A program made the position numbers and the translations under genes. Under the pieces are notes generated by a model. The model was not told where the DNA came from. It made no database searches and saw only the letters and a list, made by a program, of their open reading frames with translations. A stretch of DNA of 64,000 bases, from assembly GCF_014873765.1 (NCBI RefSeq), contig NZ_JADBGG010000006.1:1-64000 (forward strand), given 5' to 3'. Below, piece after piece: positions 50,747 through 59,374 of this stretch (positions are counted from its first letter, which is position 1; the number at the start of each line of letters is the position of its first letter). The stretch is from Desulfomicrobium macestii (GTDB lineage Bacteria; Desulfobacterota; Desulfovibrionia; Desulfovibrionales; Desulfomicrobiaceae).

Positions 50747-52558
50747 ATGCAGCAAATACGAACCTGCCGGCAAAATTCCTCGCGGTTTTGCCGGCAGCTT
50801 TTTTTCGACCGGGTGGTCAGGATTCTTTCCTGCGGGGCCGGATTCATCTCTCTTGGGACTCTTGCAGCCATCTTCGTCTTCCTGCTGGTACTGGCCCTGC
50901 CCCTCTTTCTGGAAGGACAGTGGGGGCAAATCCTGTCCCTGACCTGGCGCCCGTACCAGGGGCACTATGGCATCCTGCCCATGATCGCCGGTTCCCTGGC
51001 ATTGAGCGTGTCAGCCTTTGCCGTGGCCTACCCGCTCGGCCTTGGCATCTGCGTCTTTGCCTGCGGACCAGGCCCACGCCCCCTGCGCCGGGCGGTCATA
51101 GCGGTGATCACCTTCATGACCGCCATCCCCACCGTGGTGTACGGTTTTGTCGCGGTCTTTCTGCTCGTGCCCATCCTGAGCGGCGCCCTGACGGGCAGGA
51201 GCGGACCATCCCTGCTGGCGGCATGCCTGACCCTGGCCCTGCTTGTCCTGCCGACCATCGTCCTCTTTCTTTACCAAACCATGCGCGAGACGGAAAAGCG
51301 GACCCGCCTGACCAGTGCGAGCCTTGGCTTTTCTCCGCTCCAGGCCCTGCTCCTGGTCGTCCTGCCGGGCTCGGCCACGGGCCTGCGCACCGCGGCCATC
51401 ATGGGTTATTGCAGGGCCTTGAGCGACACCCTCATCCCCCTCATGCTGGCCGGAAACGCACCGCAGTTGCCGACCTCCTTTTTCGACTCCATCCGCACCC
51501 TGACCGCGCACATCGCCCTGGTCGTGGCCACGGACAACAGCTCGCCAGCGTTTCATTCCCTTTTTGCCTGCGGCCTGCTGCTCTTCGGCATGAGCCTTGC
51601 GGTGCAGTTCATGATTCGCAGACATGACGCGTCCACCAAACCGCTGGGCGGGAAGTGGCTGGACCTCCTGTCCTTCCTGGCCGGGCACCGGCTTTGCCGG
51701 ACGCTGATTCACGTCTGGTCGGGAACGGCCTCGGCCCTGATGCTCATTGCCATCGGCGGTCTGGTCGTCTTTTTGCTTCGGCAAAGCCTGCCTGTCTTCA
51801 ATACGCGGCTTTTCTTCGGCGACGCGCCGATCATGGCCGCAATCCTGGGGCGCGCACCTGTCTGGGACGGCATCTTCGCCGCCTGCGCAGGGACGGTGGC
51901 GCTGGTCGCCCTGGCCTCGCTCATGGCCATCCCCGCCGGTATCGGCGCAGGTATTGCCCTGTCTCAATATCTGCACGGCAGGCTCGCCCGCGCGCTCAGA
52001 TTCTCGGCCAACACCCTGGCCGGAGTGCCATCCATCGTGATGGGTCTGTTCGGCTTCTCGCTGATCATCTTTCTGCGCCACACCATAGCCCCCGAGGCCA
52101 ACACAAGCCTTCTGCTCTCCGCGTTCTGCCTGGCCCTGCTCATCCTGCCGTACATGATCAATGCCACGGCTCAAGCGCTGGAGACGCTGCCGGAGGAGCT
52201 TCGTCTGCTGGGCCCGAGCCTCGGCATGACCAGCCTGCAGAGCCTGCGGCGCATCCTGCTTCCGGCCGCGAACCGGGGAATCCTGGGCGGAATCGTGCTG
52301 TCCATGGGCCGCGCCGCCGAGGACACCGCCGTCATCCTCCTGACCGGTGTCGTGGCTCAAGGCGGACTGCCGCGCGGACTGCTGGACAAATTCGAGGCCC
52401 TGCCCTTCACCATCTACTACCTTGCCGCCCAATACCAGAGCGCGGATGATCTGCACAAAGGTTTCGGCGCGGCCCTGACCTTGCTTGTCCTGACCGTGCT
52501 CCTTTATGGAGGCGCGCGAATGCTGCGGGCGGGCATGGAGAATGAATGGAAAAAATGA
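50747..52558 (+). CDS. Fused PstC-PstA phosphate permease
   Basis: The frame encodes up to 603 residues with two permease halves. The first (about 40-290) carries ITFMTAIPTVVYGFVAVFLLVP and LLVVLPGSATGLRTAAIMGYCRALSDT, a PstC-type coupling loop; the second (about 320-600) carries NTLAGVPSIVMGLFGFSLII and RRILLPAANRGILGGIVLSMGRAAEDTAVILLTG, typical of PstA. Usually these are two proteins. The true start is unclear: ATG 50747 would translate through the terminator stem, GTG 50813 follows it. The pstB gene overlaps the end by 13 bases. Confidence 0.88.
   Translation: MQQIRTCRQNSSRFCRQLFFDRVVRILSCGAGFISLGTLAAIFVFLLVLALPLFLEGQWGQILSLTWRPYQGHYGILPMIAGSLALSVSAFAVAYPLGLGICVFACGPGPRPLRRAVIAVITFMTAIPTVVYGFVAVFLLVPILSGALTGRSGPSLLAACLTLALLVLPTIVLFLYQTMRETEKRTRLTSASLGFSPLQALLLVVLPGSATGLRTAAIMGYCRALSDTLIPLMLAGNAPQLPTSFFDSIRTLTAHIALVVATDNSSPAFHSLFACGLLLFGMSLAVQFMIRRHDASTKPLGGKWLDLLSFLAGHRLCRTLIHVWSGTASALMLIAIGGLVVFLLRQSLPVFNTRLFFGDAPIMAAILGRAPVWDGIFAACAGTVALVALASLMAIPAGIGAGIALSQYLHGRLARALRFSANTLAGVPSIVMGLFGFSLIIFLRHTIAPEANTSLLLSAFCLALLILPYMINATAQALETLPEELRLLGPSLGMTSLQSLRRILLPAANRGILGGIVLSMGRAAEDTAVILLTGVVAQGGLPRGLLDKFEALPFTIYYLAAQYQSADDLHKGFGAALTLLVLTVLLYGGARMLRAGMENEWKK
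50764..50805 (+). terminator. Intrinsic terminator between pstS and the pstCA fusion
   Basis: CTGCCGGCAAAA (50764-50775) pairs perfectly with TTTTGCCGGCAG (50786-50797) over a 10-base loop, followed by seven T's at 50799-50805. It begins 22 bases after the pstS stop and lies within the first codons of the next open frame, so it limits transcription into pstCA. Confidence 0.88.
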
Positions 52559-53313
52559 CGCCCCTCTTCACCTTGCGCGACGTAGGCGTGGCCCTGAATG
52601 GCAAGCGGATCCTGTCCGCCCTTAATCTTGAGATCATGAAAAACCGGGCCACCTTTGTCATGGGCCGCTCCGGGGCGGGCAAGACGACCCTCTTGCGGGT
52701 CTTCAACCGCCTGAACGACTGTTTCCCCGGCTGCACCACCACCGGAGAGGTGCAGCTCCACCGCGACCACGGAGTCGTGCGCCCCTACTCGGGCGACATT
52801 CCCTTGCCCGAACTGCGTCGGCTGGTCGGCATGGTCTTCCAGCACCCCAACGTCCTGCCCATGAGCATCGGGAACAATATCGTCATGCCGCTGGCCACCG
52901 TACACGGAGTCAAGCGCGCGGACGCCATGGACGCGGCCAGGCAAGCGCTCAAGGAGGCGCAGCTCTGGGACGAAGTGCGCGACCGTCTGGACGCCGATGC
53001 CCGCACCCTCTCCGGCGGACAGCAGCAACGGCTGTGCCTGGCCCGCACCCTGGCCATGAAACCCAGCGTCCTGCTTCTGGACGAGCCGACTTCATCCCTG
53101 GACCACAAGGCCGCCAAGGGCATCGAGGAATTGCTTGAAACCTTGAAGGGTCGATACACGCTGGTAGTGGTCTCGCACAGCCTGGATTTCGCGCTGCGAC
53201 TTGCCGACGACATCATCGTGCTGCGCGAAGGCCGGACTCACCGCCATCTCCTGCCCCGGGAACTCAAGGGGGAAAGCGCTGCGATTCTGACGGAACTCGA
53301 AGCCATGTACTGA
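52546..53313 (+). CDS. pstB: Phosphate ABC transporter ATP-binding protein
   Basis: The 255-residue ATPase has Walker A GRSGAGKTTLLRVFNRLND, where the FNRLND stretch is diagnostic of PstB, signature [15 protein letters not shown] and Walker B LLLDEPTSSLD. It powers phosphate import by PstCA. The gene overlaps pstCA and ends before a terminator. No phoU or phoBR genes are adjacent, which departs from the usual pst layout. Confidence 0.92.
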   Translation: MEKMTPLFTLRDVGVALNGKRILSALNLEIMKNRATFVMGRSGAGKTTLLRVFNRLNDCFPGCTTTGEVQLHRDHGVVRPYSGDIPLPELRRLVGMVFQHPNVLPMSIGNNIVMPLATVHGVKRADAMDAARQALKEAQLWDEVRDRLDADARTLSGGQQQRLCLARTLAMKPSVLLLDEPTSSLDHKAAKGIEELLETLKGRYTLVVVSHSLDFALRLADDIIVLREGRTHRHLLPRELKGESAAILTELEAMY

Positions 53314-53324
53314 TTCCACAAAAA

Positions 53325-53364
53325 AATGACGCCTATCAATCATTCGACAAGCGTCATTCTTTTT
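53325..53364 (+). terminator. Terminator after pstB
   Basis: AATGACGC (53325-53332) pairs with GCGTCATT (53351-53358), flanked by an A-run before and CTTTTT after. It may also serve the convergent peroxiredoxin gene, which ends at 53396. Confidence 0.7.
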
Positions 53365-53395
53365 GCATGCAAAGTTTTTATCGGAAAAATTGCAA

Positions 53396-54052
53396 CTATT
53401 TTTCCAATGGCTTGTGGCAAAACCACCAGTCATAGCATTCATTTTCCTTGAGTCGTTTAGCTGCGTCTTTTTCATTTGTTGCAGGAGGTATGATAACGCG
53501 ATCGCCAATAAGTTCATTATGTGGCCATCCTGCTGCTATCGCGCCCTGCTTGTCTGATATTTGCAAAGCCTTCACGACGCGGACAATCTCATCCATGTTC
53601 CGCCCTATTTCTTGCGGATAGTACATAATCAAACGCACCTTTCCTTCCGGGTCAACAATAAATACGGCACGTACAGTATTGCTACCCTTGCCGGGGTGCA
53701 GCATGCCGAGTTTCATGGCCACGGCGTCATTGGCCGCTACAATTGGAAATTTTATCTCCACGTTCAATTCGGATTTAATCCACTGGACCCATTTGATGTG
53801 GGAAAAGACCTGATCGACCGACATCCCGACAAGCTTGCAGTCAAGAGCTTCAAATTCTTCGAATCTCTTCTGAAAGGCAACAAACTCGGTCGTGCAAACA
53901 GGCGTGAAATCGGCGGGATGACTGAAAAACACAAACCATTTGCCTTTCAGGTCCTCCGGCAACTTCATTGGGCCATGCGTTGTTTGAACCCTCAATTCAG
54001 GAAACGGATCGCCCAGCAACGGCATGCCTACTTTTGATTCTTCCATCGACAT
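53396..54052 (-). CDS. Peroxiredoxin (archaeal-type, Prx6 subfamily)
   Basis: From ATG 54052, just behind AAGGAGAC, the product is 218 residues. The peroxidatic cysteine is in [13 protein letters not shown], followed by [20 protein letters not shown] and [15 protein letters not shown]. The C-terminal [14 protein letters not shown] carries two cysteines as in archaeal Prx6-type enzymes, which use them to resolve the oxidised active site. It detoxifies peroxide in the cytoplasm. It is monocistronic and its composition is slightly more AT-rich than its neighbours, which may hint at transfer. Confidence 0.93.
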   Translation of the reverse strand: MSMEESKVGMPLLGDPFPELRVQTTHGPMKLPEDLKGKWFVFFSHPADFTPVCTTEFVAFQKRFEEFEALDCKLVGMSVDQVFSHIKWVQWIKSELNVEIKFPIVAANDAVAMKLGMLHPGKGSNTVRAVFIVDPEGKVRLIMYYPQEIGRNMDEIVRVVKALQISDKQGAIAAGWPHNELIGDRVIIPPATNEKDAAKRLKENECYDWWFCHKPLEK

Positions 54053-54436
54053 GTCTCCTTTTTGTACCGTCTGTTGAAAGCAACGCGTCCTCAAGACGAC
54101 GGTCTTGTCTGCAAGGACTGACACAACTGTCTCAACGGATTTATATGAAAACAACTATTAGAGCTATACATTCTCATTATCAAAACAAACAAATTGATTT
54201 TGAAAATCCTCCAATACATCTTGAATCAGAAAGATGGATACCGGACCAGCGAAATCCAAAAGAGGTTATCAAGGGCGACTGGCTGCAAACAATTCTGCGT
54301 TCCGGTCAAATATAGTACCGCAAAAAAACATCTCACATCAATATTTTCGATCAATAACCAAAGAATCCATCCACTATCCCGATTTGCATCCACCTCGCCT
54401 TTCCAGCACATAAGGAAAAATTATTCTCCGGAGGTA
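54053..54436. other. AT-rich divergent promoter region
   Basis: These 384 bases separate the leftward peroxiredoxin gene from the rightward dehydratase-like gene. They are much more AT-rich than the genes and show no credible small gene. Both promoters should be here, but I could not assign boxes with confidence. Confidence 0.5.
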
Positions 54437-55717
54437 ATGATGACGCAGGAAGCTTATCGGGAAATGTGGGAAAATCTGAATCTGGATATAGCGGCCCATG
54501 ACGGACTTCTGGGCGTGCTCGGAAAATTTTACGGCGACATCTACATGAGCCAGAAGGGTCGTCTCCAGGGAATGGAGTATCTCGACTTCGTGCTTTCGGA
54601 AGTGCACGGCCTGCGCATCAAGGAATTGCAGGACGCCAAGGCCCAGGGACGCAAGATCATCGGCACATTCTGCGTCTTCGTCCCCGAGGAGCTGGCCCTG
54701 GCCGTGGATGCCGTGCAGGTCGGCCTTTGCGCCGGAGCCGACGCGGGCAAGGAAGCGGCTGAAACCCTGGTGCCGCGCAACACCTGCGCGCTGATCAAAT
54801 CCTTCATCGGGTTCAAGCTGGCCCGGCTGTGCCCCTACACCGAATCGTGCGACCTGATCGTCGGGGAAACCACCTGTGACGGCAAGAAAAAGGCCTATGA
54901 GGCCTTCTCCGAACACGCGCCCATGTACGTCATGGAAGTGCCCCAGACCAAGACGGAGTCGGCCCGCGCCCTGTGGAAGGCCGAAGTCCTGCGCTACATG
55001 GCCAGACTCGAGGAACTGACCGGCAGAAAAGTCACCGCCGAAAAACTCGCCGAGGCCATCAAAACAGTCAACGCCCGCCGCCGCGCCCTGCAGCGTCTGA
55101 ACAGGCTGCGCGCCGCCGTGCCCGCGCCCATCTCCGGCCGGGATGTGCTGCTCATCAACCAGGTCAGCTTCTACGATGATCCGATCCGCTTCACCGCATC
55201 CATCAACACCCTGTGCGACCAGCTTGAAGAACGGATCACGGCCGGCGAAGGCGTGGCACCCAAAGACGCTCCCCGGGTCATGCTCTCGGGCTGTCCCATG
55301 GCCGTGCCCAACTGGAAGCTGCCCTACGTCATCGAGAGTTCCGGGGCCGTCATCGTCGGGGAGGAATCGTGCATCGGCACCCGCAACACCCGCGATCTGA
55401 CGGACGAGTCCGGCCAGACCCTCGAAGAAATGATCGACGCGCTGTGTGAGCGTTACATGAAGATCGACTGCGCCTGCTTCACGCCCAACGCCGAACGCCT
55501 GGACAACGTCGAGACCATGGCCAAGGACCTCAAGGTCGACGGCGTCATCCAGTACGCCCTCATGTTCTGCCAGCCTTACGCCCACGAAGGCATCAAGGTG
55601 GAAAAGCGGCTCACGGCCGGCGGCGTCCCGAGCATGTCTCTGGAGACGGACTACTCCATGGAAGACATCGAGCAGCTCAAGACCCGCGTCGAAGCCTTTC
55701 TGGAAACCGTCAAATGA
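54437..55717 (+). CDS. HgdB/BcrC-family double-cubane-cluster-type protein
   Basis: From ATG 54437, behind GGAGG, the product is 426 residues. It matches the 2-hydroxyacyl-CoA dehydratase D-component/benzoyl-CoA reductase C family (PF06050): IGTFCVFVPEELALAVDAVQVGLCAG, Cys117, LCPYTESCDLIVGETTCDGKKK (Cys132, Cys138, Cys147), LSGCPMAV and CACFTPN. It is a single-chain form with its own activase next door, like the double-cubane cluster protein (DCCP) of Carboxydothermus and E. coli YjiM, not a two-subunit dehydratase. Such proteins reduce small molecules at very low potential. The substrate here is unknown. Confidence 0.82.
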   Translation: MMTQEAYREMWENLNLDIAAHDGLLGVLGKFYGDIYMSQKGRLQGMEYLDFVLSEVHGLRIKELQDAKAQGRKIIGTFCVFVPEELALAVDAVQVGLCAGADAGKEAAETLVPRNTCALIKSFIGFKLARLCPYTESCDLIVGETTCDGKKKAYEAFSEHAPMYVMEVPQTKTESARALWKAEVLRYMARLEELTGRKVTAEKLAEAIKTVNARRRALQRLNRLRAAVPAPISGRDVLLINQVSFYDDPIRFTASINTLCDQLEERITAGEGVAPKDAPRVMLSGCPMAVPNWKLPYVIESSGAVIVGEESCIGTRNTRDLTDESGQTLEEMIDALCERYMKIDCACFTPNAERLDNVETMAKDLKVDGVIQYALMFCQPYAHEGIKVEKRLTAGGVPSMSLETDYSMEDIEQLKTRVEAFLETVK

Positions 55718-56490
55718 CGGTTCTGGGCATCGACATCGGCTCCCGCTCCATTGAAGTGGTGGCCATGGATCAGGGCAAGGTGGTGGAAAAGCGGCAGGCT
55801 CCCACCACCTTCAACCCGGTGGCGCAGCTACTGGCGCTCCTTGATGGCCTGGATGCCGGGCTGGCGGTGGCCACGGGGTACGGACGCAAACTGGTGCAGG
55901 ACCTGGATCTTGGCTTCCCCGTGGAGACCATCACCGAAATAAAGGCCCACGGTCTTGGCGCGCACCATCTTTTCCCGGCGGGCCGGACCGTGCTCGACAT
56001 CGGCGGACAGGACACCAAGGCCCTGTCCCTTTTGCCCAGCGGCCGGGTCGGCAAGTTCGAAATGAACGATCGTTGCGCGGCGGGCACGGGGAAATTCCTG
56101 GAATACACGGCCCAGATCTTCCAGATCCCGGTCCGGGATTTCGGGGCATACGCCCTTGGCGGCGACAAACCGCCCATCATCAACTCCATGTGCACGGTCT
56201 TCGCCGAGACCGAGGCCACATCTCTCATGGCCCAGGGCGTGCGCCCCGAGAACATCGCGCTCGGCCTGCACCTCTCCATCGCCCGGCGCACGGCGAACAT
56301 GCTCAGCCGCGTGGGCCTCGTCCTGCCGCTGATCTTTGTCGGCGGCGTGGCCCACAACCCGTGCATGCGCCAGTTGCTCTCCGAGCAGACGGGCGCCGTC
56401 ATCGGCGAAACCCTGTTCATCCCGGAGGAACCGGACATGACGGGAGCCCTGGGCGCTGCGCTGTGGGGCGAAAGCCTTGAGGCAAGCTGA
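55714..56490 (+). CDS. ATP-dependent activase of the double-cubane protein (ASKHA)
   Basis: The 258-residue protein has the ASKHA ATP-binding motifs GIDIGSRSIEVV and DIGGQDTKAL, and two cluster cysteines, Cys121 in NDRCAAGTG and Cys160 in NSMCTVFAE, that bind one [4Fe-4S] cluster between the two chains of a homodimer. It matches HgdC/BadF/YjiL activases, which drive single electrons onto the partner using ATP. It overlaps the partner gene by 4 bases, so the pair is made together. Confidence 0.92.
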   Translation: MTVLGIDIGSRSIEVVAMDQGKVVEKRQAPTTFNPVAQLLALLDGLDAGLAVATGYGRKLVQDLDLGFPVETITEIKAHGLGAHHLFPAGRTVLDIGGQDTKALSLLPSGRVGKFEMNDRCAAGTGKFLEYTAQIFQIPVRDFGAYALGGDKPPIINSMCTVFAETEATSLMAQGVRPENIALGLHLSIARRTANMLSRVGLVLPLIFVGGVAHNPCMRQLLSEQTGAVIGETLFIPEEPDMTGALGAALWGESLEAS

Positions 56491-56521
56491 GAAAAGAAAC
56501 ACAAACCACGAATGCATGATC

Positions 56522-56548
56522 AGTCGGGGCCGGATAACGACCCCGACT
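56522..56548. terminator. Convergent terminator between activase and importer genes
   Basis: AGTCGGGG (56522-56529) pairs with CCCCGACT (56541-56548) over an 11-base loop. It lies 32 bases after the activase stop and 11 bases from the end of the leftward ATPase gene, so it can end both. Confidence 0.65.
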
Positions 56549-56558
56549 GTCTTGCGCT

Positions 56559-57335
56559 TCAGAATTCTCCCGCCGCGGCCACTTCCTCTTCCAGCATGTC
56601 AAGTATTCGTGCCGTCAGTCGGGCGTATTCGGGATTGCTCCGGTCCCGTGGATGCCCAAGCCCGACATCGATCACTTCGCGAATCCTGCCCGGCCGGGAA
56701 GTCATGACCACGATGCGGTCGGCCAGATACACGGCCTCATCCACGCTGTGAGTGACCAGAATCACGGTCTTTCTCGTCTCCCGCCAGATGCGGAGCAGCT
56801 CTTTCTGCATGAGGATGCGCGTATGGGCATCAAGGGCGCCAAAGGGCTCGTCCATGAGCAGGACCTGCGGGTCCGTGGCCAGGGCCCGCGCAATGGCCAC
56901 CCTCTGCCGCATGCCCCCGGACAGTTCGTACGGAAAGGCCTCGGCAAATCGGGTCATGCCCACCAGACCGAGATAATGCATGGCAAGCTCGATCCGCGCC
57001 GCCTTTTTTTCCTGTAAAAATTCAAGTCCCAGGCAGACATTGTCGCGCACGGTGCGCCAGGGCAAAACCGAATATTCCTGAAAAACCATGCCCACGTCCC
57101 GGTGCGGGCGATCAAGGGGACGATCGTTGTAGGTGGTCTGTCCGCCGTCGGCCCGCTCCAACCCGGAAATGATCCGCAGCAATGTGGATTTGCCGCATCC
57201 CGAAGGCCCGACGATGCACACGAACTCGCCACGGCCAATCCCGAGGCTGGCCTTGTCCAGCGCGGAAACAGCCTGCCCGCGTTCAGTGACGAAGGATTTG
57301 CTCACTTCGCTGATCTGCACGATATGGTTCATCAA
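56559..57335 (-). CDS. ABC importer ATPase (NitT/TauT type)
   Basis: The 258-residue ATPase has Walker A GPSGCGKSTLLRIISGLE, signature [16 protein letters not shown], Walker B VLLMDEPFGALD and VTHSVDEAVYLADR, the last typical of the nitrate/sulfonate/taurine importer class (SsuB, TauB, NrtD). It directly follows the permease gene (no gap) and is the final gene of the leftward operon that begins with the second double-cubane-type protein. The substrate is not determined by this subunit. Confidence 0.9.
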   Translation of the reverse strand: MMNHIVQISEVSKSFVTERGQAVSALDKASLGIGRGEFVCIVGPSGCGKSTLLRIISGLERADGGQTTYNDRPLDRPHRDVGMVFQEYSVLPWRTVRDNVCLGLEFLQEKKAARIELAMHYLGLVGMTRFAEAFPYELSGGMRQRVAIARALATDPQVLLMDEPFGALDAHTRILMQKELLRIWRETRKTVILVTHSVDEAVYLADRIVVMTSRPGRIREVIDVGLGHPRDRSNPEYARLTARILDMLEEEVAAAGEF

Positions 57336-58169
57336 TTACCTCGCGAGCCGCTGCCACGAAAAGCACCGGCGTTCGATCCGACGGAACAGCCAGTCCATGA
57401 GCGCCCCGGTCAGGCCTATGCTGAACATCCCGGCGACGACGATATCCGTCGATGCCATGGTGTAGGCATGGGTGATCAGATACCCGACTCCCGAGATGCT
57501 CCCCGGGAGCATCTCGGCCGAAACCAGACACATCCACGCCACGCCAAGACCGATACGCATGCCGTTGACCATGGACGGCAGAGCCGCCGGGAGCAGAATC
57601 TTGCGGAAAATATCGAACTCGCCGGCACCGAGCACGCGGGCGGTATCGATGAAGACGCGATTGACGTTGCGCACGCCGTGGATGCTGCTGGTAAGCACCG
57701 GGTAGAAGGCTCCGATGAAGATGATGAATATCATCGAATACTTGAAATTGTTGAGATAAACAAACCACGGCCCCCGATCCACCCCGAAGAGGTCGGCGAA
57801 GCTCGCGATTCCGAACCAGGCCATGACCAGGGGCACCCAGGCCAGAGGCGGAATGGGACGAAAAAGATTCAGAAAATCTCCAAACATGGTGTGCACCGAG
57901 ACGTAGTATCCCATGGCGATGCCGAGCGGAATCGCGACCAGAACGGCCACGATATAGCCGAGCAGCACCCGGAACAGGCTGACCACGATGTTGGTGATCA
58001 GGGAGCCCATGCTGAGCAGGTCTTCGTTCGGATGAAAAAGCAGCTCGGCGACTTCTCCCACCGTGGGCAGAATGACCTTGTTGCCGATCATGAGTGCAGC
58101 CCACGACCAGAGGGCGAGAAAGGCGAGAACGGTCGCAAGCGAAAGAACGCGGTGAAAGGAGCTGTGCAT
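57336..58169 (-). CDS. ABC importer permease (NitT/TauT type)
   Basis: The protein of about 277 residues has six predicted helices and the binding-protein-dependent motif (RVFIDTARVLGAGEFDIFRKILLPAALP), which contacts the ATPase. The insertion FADLFGVDRGPWFVYLNNFKYSMIFIIF between helices is typical of this family. ATG 58169 is preferred to TTG 58175. A strong hairpin lies between this gene and the upstream binding-protein gene. Confidence 0.9.
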   Translation of the reverse strand: MHSSFHRVLSLATVLAFLALWSWAALMIGNKVILPTVGEVAELLFHPNEDLLSMGSLITNIVVSLFRVLLGYIVAVLVAIPLGIAMGYYVSVHTMFGDFLNLFRPIPPLAWVPLVMAWFGIASFADLFGVDRGPWFVYLNNFKYSMIFIIFIGAFYPVLTSSIHGVRNVNRVFIDTARVLGAGEFDIFRKILLPAALPSMVNGMRIGLGVAWMCLVSAEMLPGSISGVGYLITHAYTMASTDIVVAGMFSIGLTGALMDWLFRRIERRCFSWQRLAR

Positions 58170-58189
58170 TGTCAAAATCCGGGGCAGCC

Positions 58190-58216
58190 GCCGACTCCCG
58201 TGCGACGGGAGTCGGC
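58190..58216 (-). terminator. Intercistronic hairpin after the binding-protein gene
   Basis: GCCGACTCCCGT (58190-58201) pairs perfectly with ACGGGAGTCGGC (58205-58216) across a 3-base loop. There is no T-run downstream in the minus direction, so partial termination or protection of the upstream mRNA is more likely than full termination. This would favour high levels of the binding protein. Confidence 0.65.
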
Positions 58217-58224
58217 AGCCGATG

Positions 58225-59349
58225 TTAGTTTTTGCTCAGGAAGCTGAAATCAAAAAGCTTGTCTTTGACTTCAGCTAGGCTCTTGCCCTTTAATTCGCCT
58301 CGGAACTTGTTCATCGAGTTCAGGATATCAAGATAGGTGCCCTGGCCGAGCATCCAGTTTTCCGAAGGGTCGGTCGTGTAGACAATGGTGGATTTCTGCA
58401 CCGCTTCAGCCGGGGAACCCGTCCAGCCGGCGAGAATCCCACCTTCCTCGGCCTTGTGCTCGTTGCACCACTCACCGGATTTGGTCAAAAGCTCGACCGT
58501 CTTGCGCAGAACCTCGGGATGTTCGGCGATGACCGCATCCCGGGCCGCCATGACGCAGCAGGGGAAATTGTGCCTGGCTCCAGCCGGAGGAAGGTCGCGC
58601 AGATCAAGAGCGATGTGGCCGACCTTCTTGAGCTCCGAGACCTCGGGGTGCGGCGCGGGTCCGACCCAGGCATCGACCTGACCGCTGGTCAGCGCGGGGA
58701 TGAAATTGGAGGTGGATTTCAAATCGACCAGCAGGACATCGGCGTCCTGCGCGGTGGCGTCCTGGGTGACCTTGAGACCGGCCTTCTGCAAGGCGCCTTC
58801 GATGATGATGCGCGGAGCGCTGGTGGGAGAATGGTAGCCGATCTTCACGGGCTGCTCGGAAGCGCGGATGTATTCAGCGACCTGGTCCCAGCCCTTGAGC
58901 GTGCTCTGGGGCGGAAACACGAGCCCCATCCCGTCGACATGCGTGGGGCAGAGCATCTTCATGGGCGTGCCCTGGTCTATCCCGGCCATGATGGCCGTAC
59001 CCGAGGCAAGGGCGATGTCCATGTTCCCCTGGGCAAACATGGTTGTCGTCTCGGAGCCGCTCTTGTTCACGATGATGTTGAAAAGAGCCAGGGGCTTGTC
59101 GCCGTCCATGAGTTCATACTTCAGCTTGTCCACCACGGGACGCAGGTGGACTCCGAACTCCTTGAATTCCTCGTTTTGCGCCATGGCCACGATGAAGGGG
59201 CTATGGTGCGTGGTGAAGATGTAGCCCACGTTCAGAACGGGAAGCTTTTCTTCGGCCATGGACGGCCCTGCGGACAGGATTGCCGCCAGGACCAGGAACA
59301 GGCCGAAAATGCGTTTGAACCGCGATACCGACAAAGACATGCGTGTCAT
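58225..59349 (-). CDS. ABC importer substrate-binding protein (NMT1/SsuA-like)
   Basis: The 374-residue precursor has a signal peptide (IFGLFLVLAAILSAGPSMA) and a periplasmic-binding fold of the NMT1/SsuA group (VLNVGYIFTTHHSPFIVAMAQ, GNMDIALASGTAIMAGIDQG, KIGYHSPTSAPRIIIEGALQKAGLKV, VDAWVGPAPHPEVSEL). A CC pair in HNFPCCVMAARDAV is unusual. Relatives bind nitrate, alkanesulfonates, taurine or thiamine precursors. It follows the second double-cubane-type gene by 25 bases, tying the ligand to that enzyme. Confidence 0.9.
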   Translation of the reverse strand: MTRMSLSVSRFKRIFGLFLVLAAILSAGPSMAEEKLPVLNVGYIFTTHHSPFIVAMAQNEEFKEFGVHLRPVVDKLKYELMDGDKPLALFNIIVNKSGSETTTMFAQGNMDIALASGTAIMAGIDQGTPMKMLCPTHVDGMGLVFPPQSTLKGWDQVAEYIRASEQPVKIGYHSPTSAPRIIIEGALQKAGLKVTQDATAQDADVLLVDLKSTSNFIPALTSGQVDAWVGPAPHPEVSELKKVGHIALDLRDLPPAGARHNFPCCVMAARDAVIAEHPEVLRKTVELLTKSGEWCNEHKAEEGGILAGWTGSPAEAVQKSTIVYTTDPSENWMLGQGTYLDILNSMNKFRGELKGKSLAEVKDKLFDFSFLSKN

Positions 59350-59374
59350 GAACCTCTCCTCTCATTGCTTTTGG

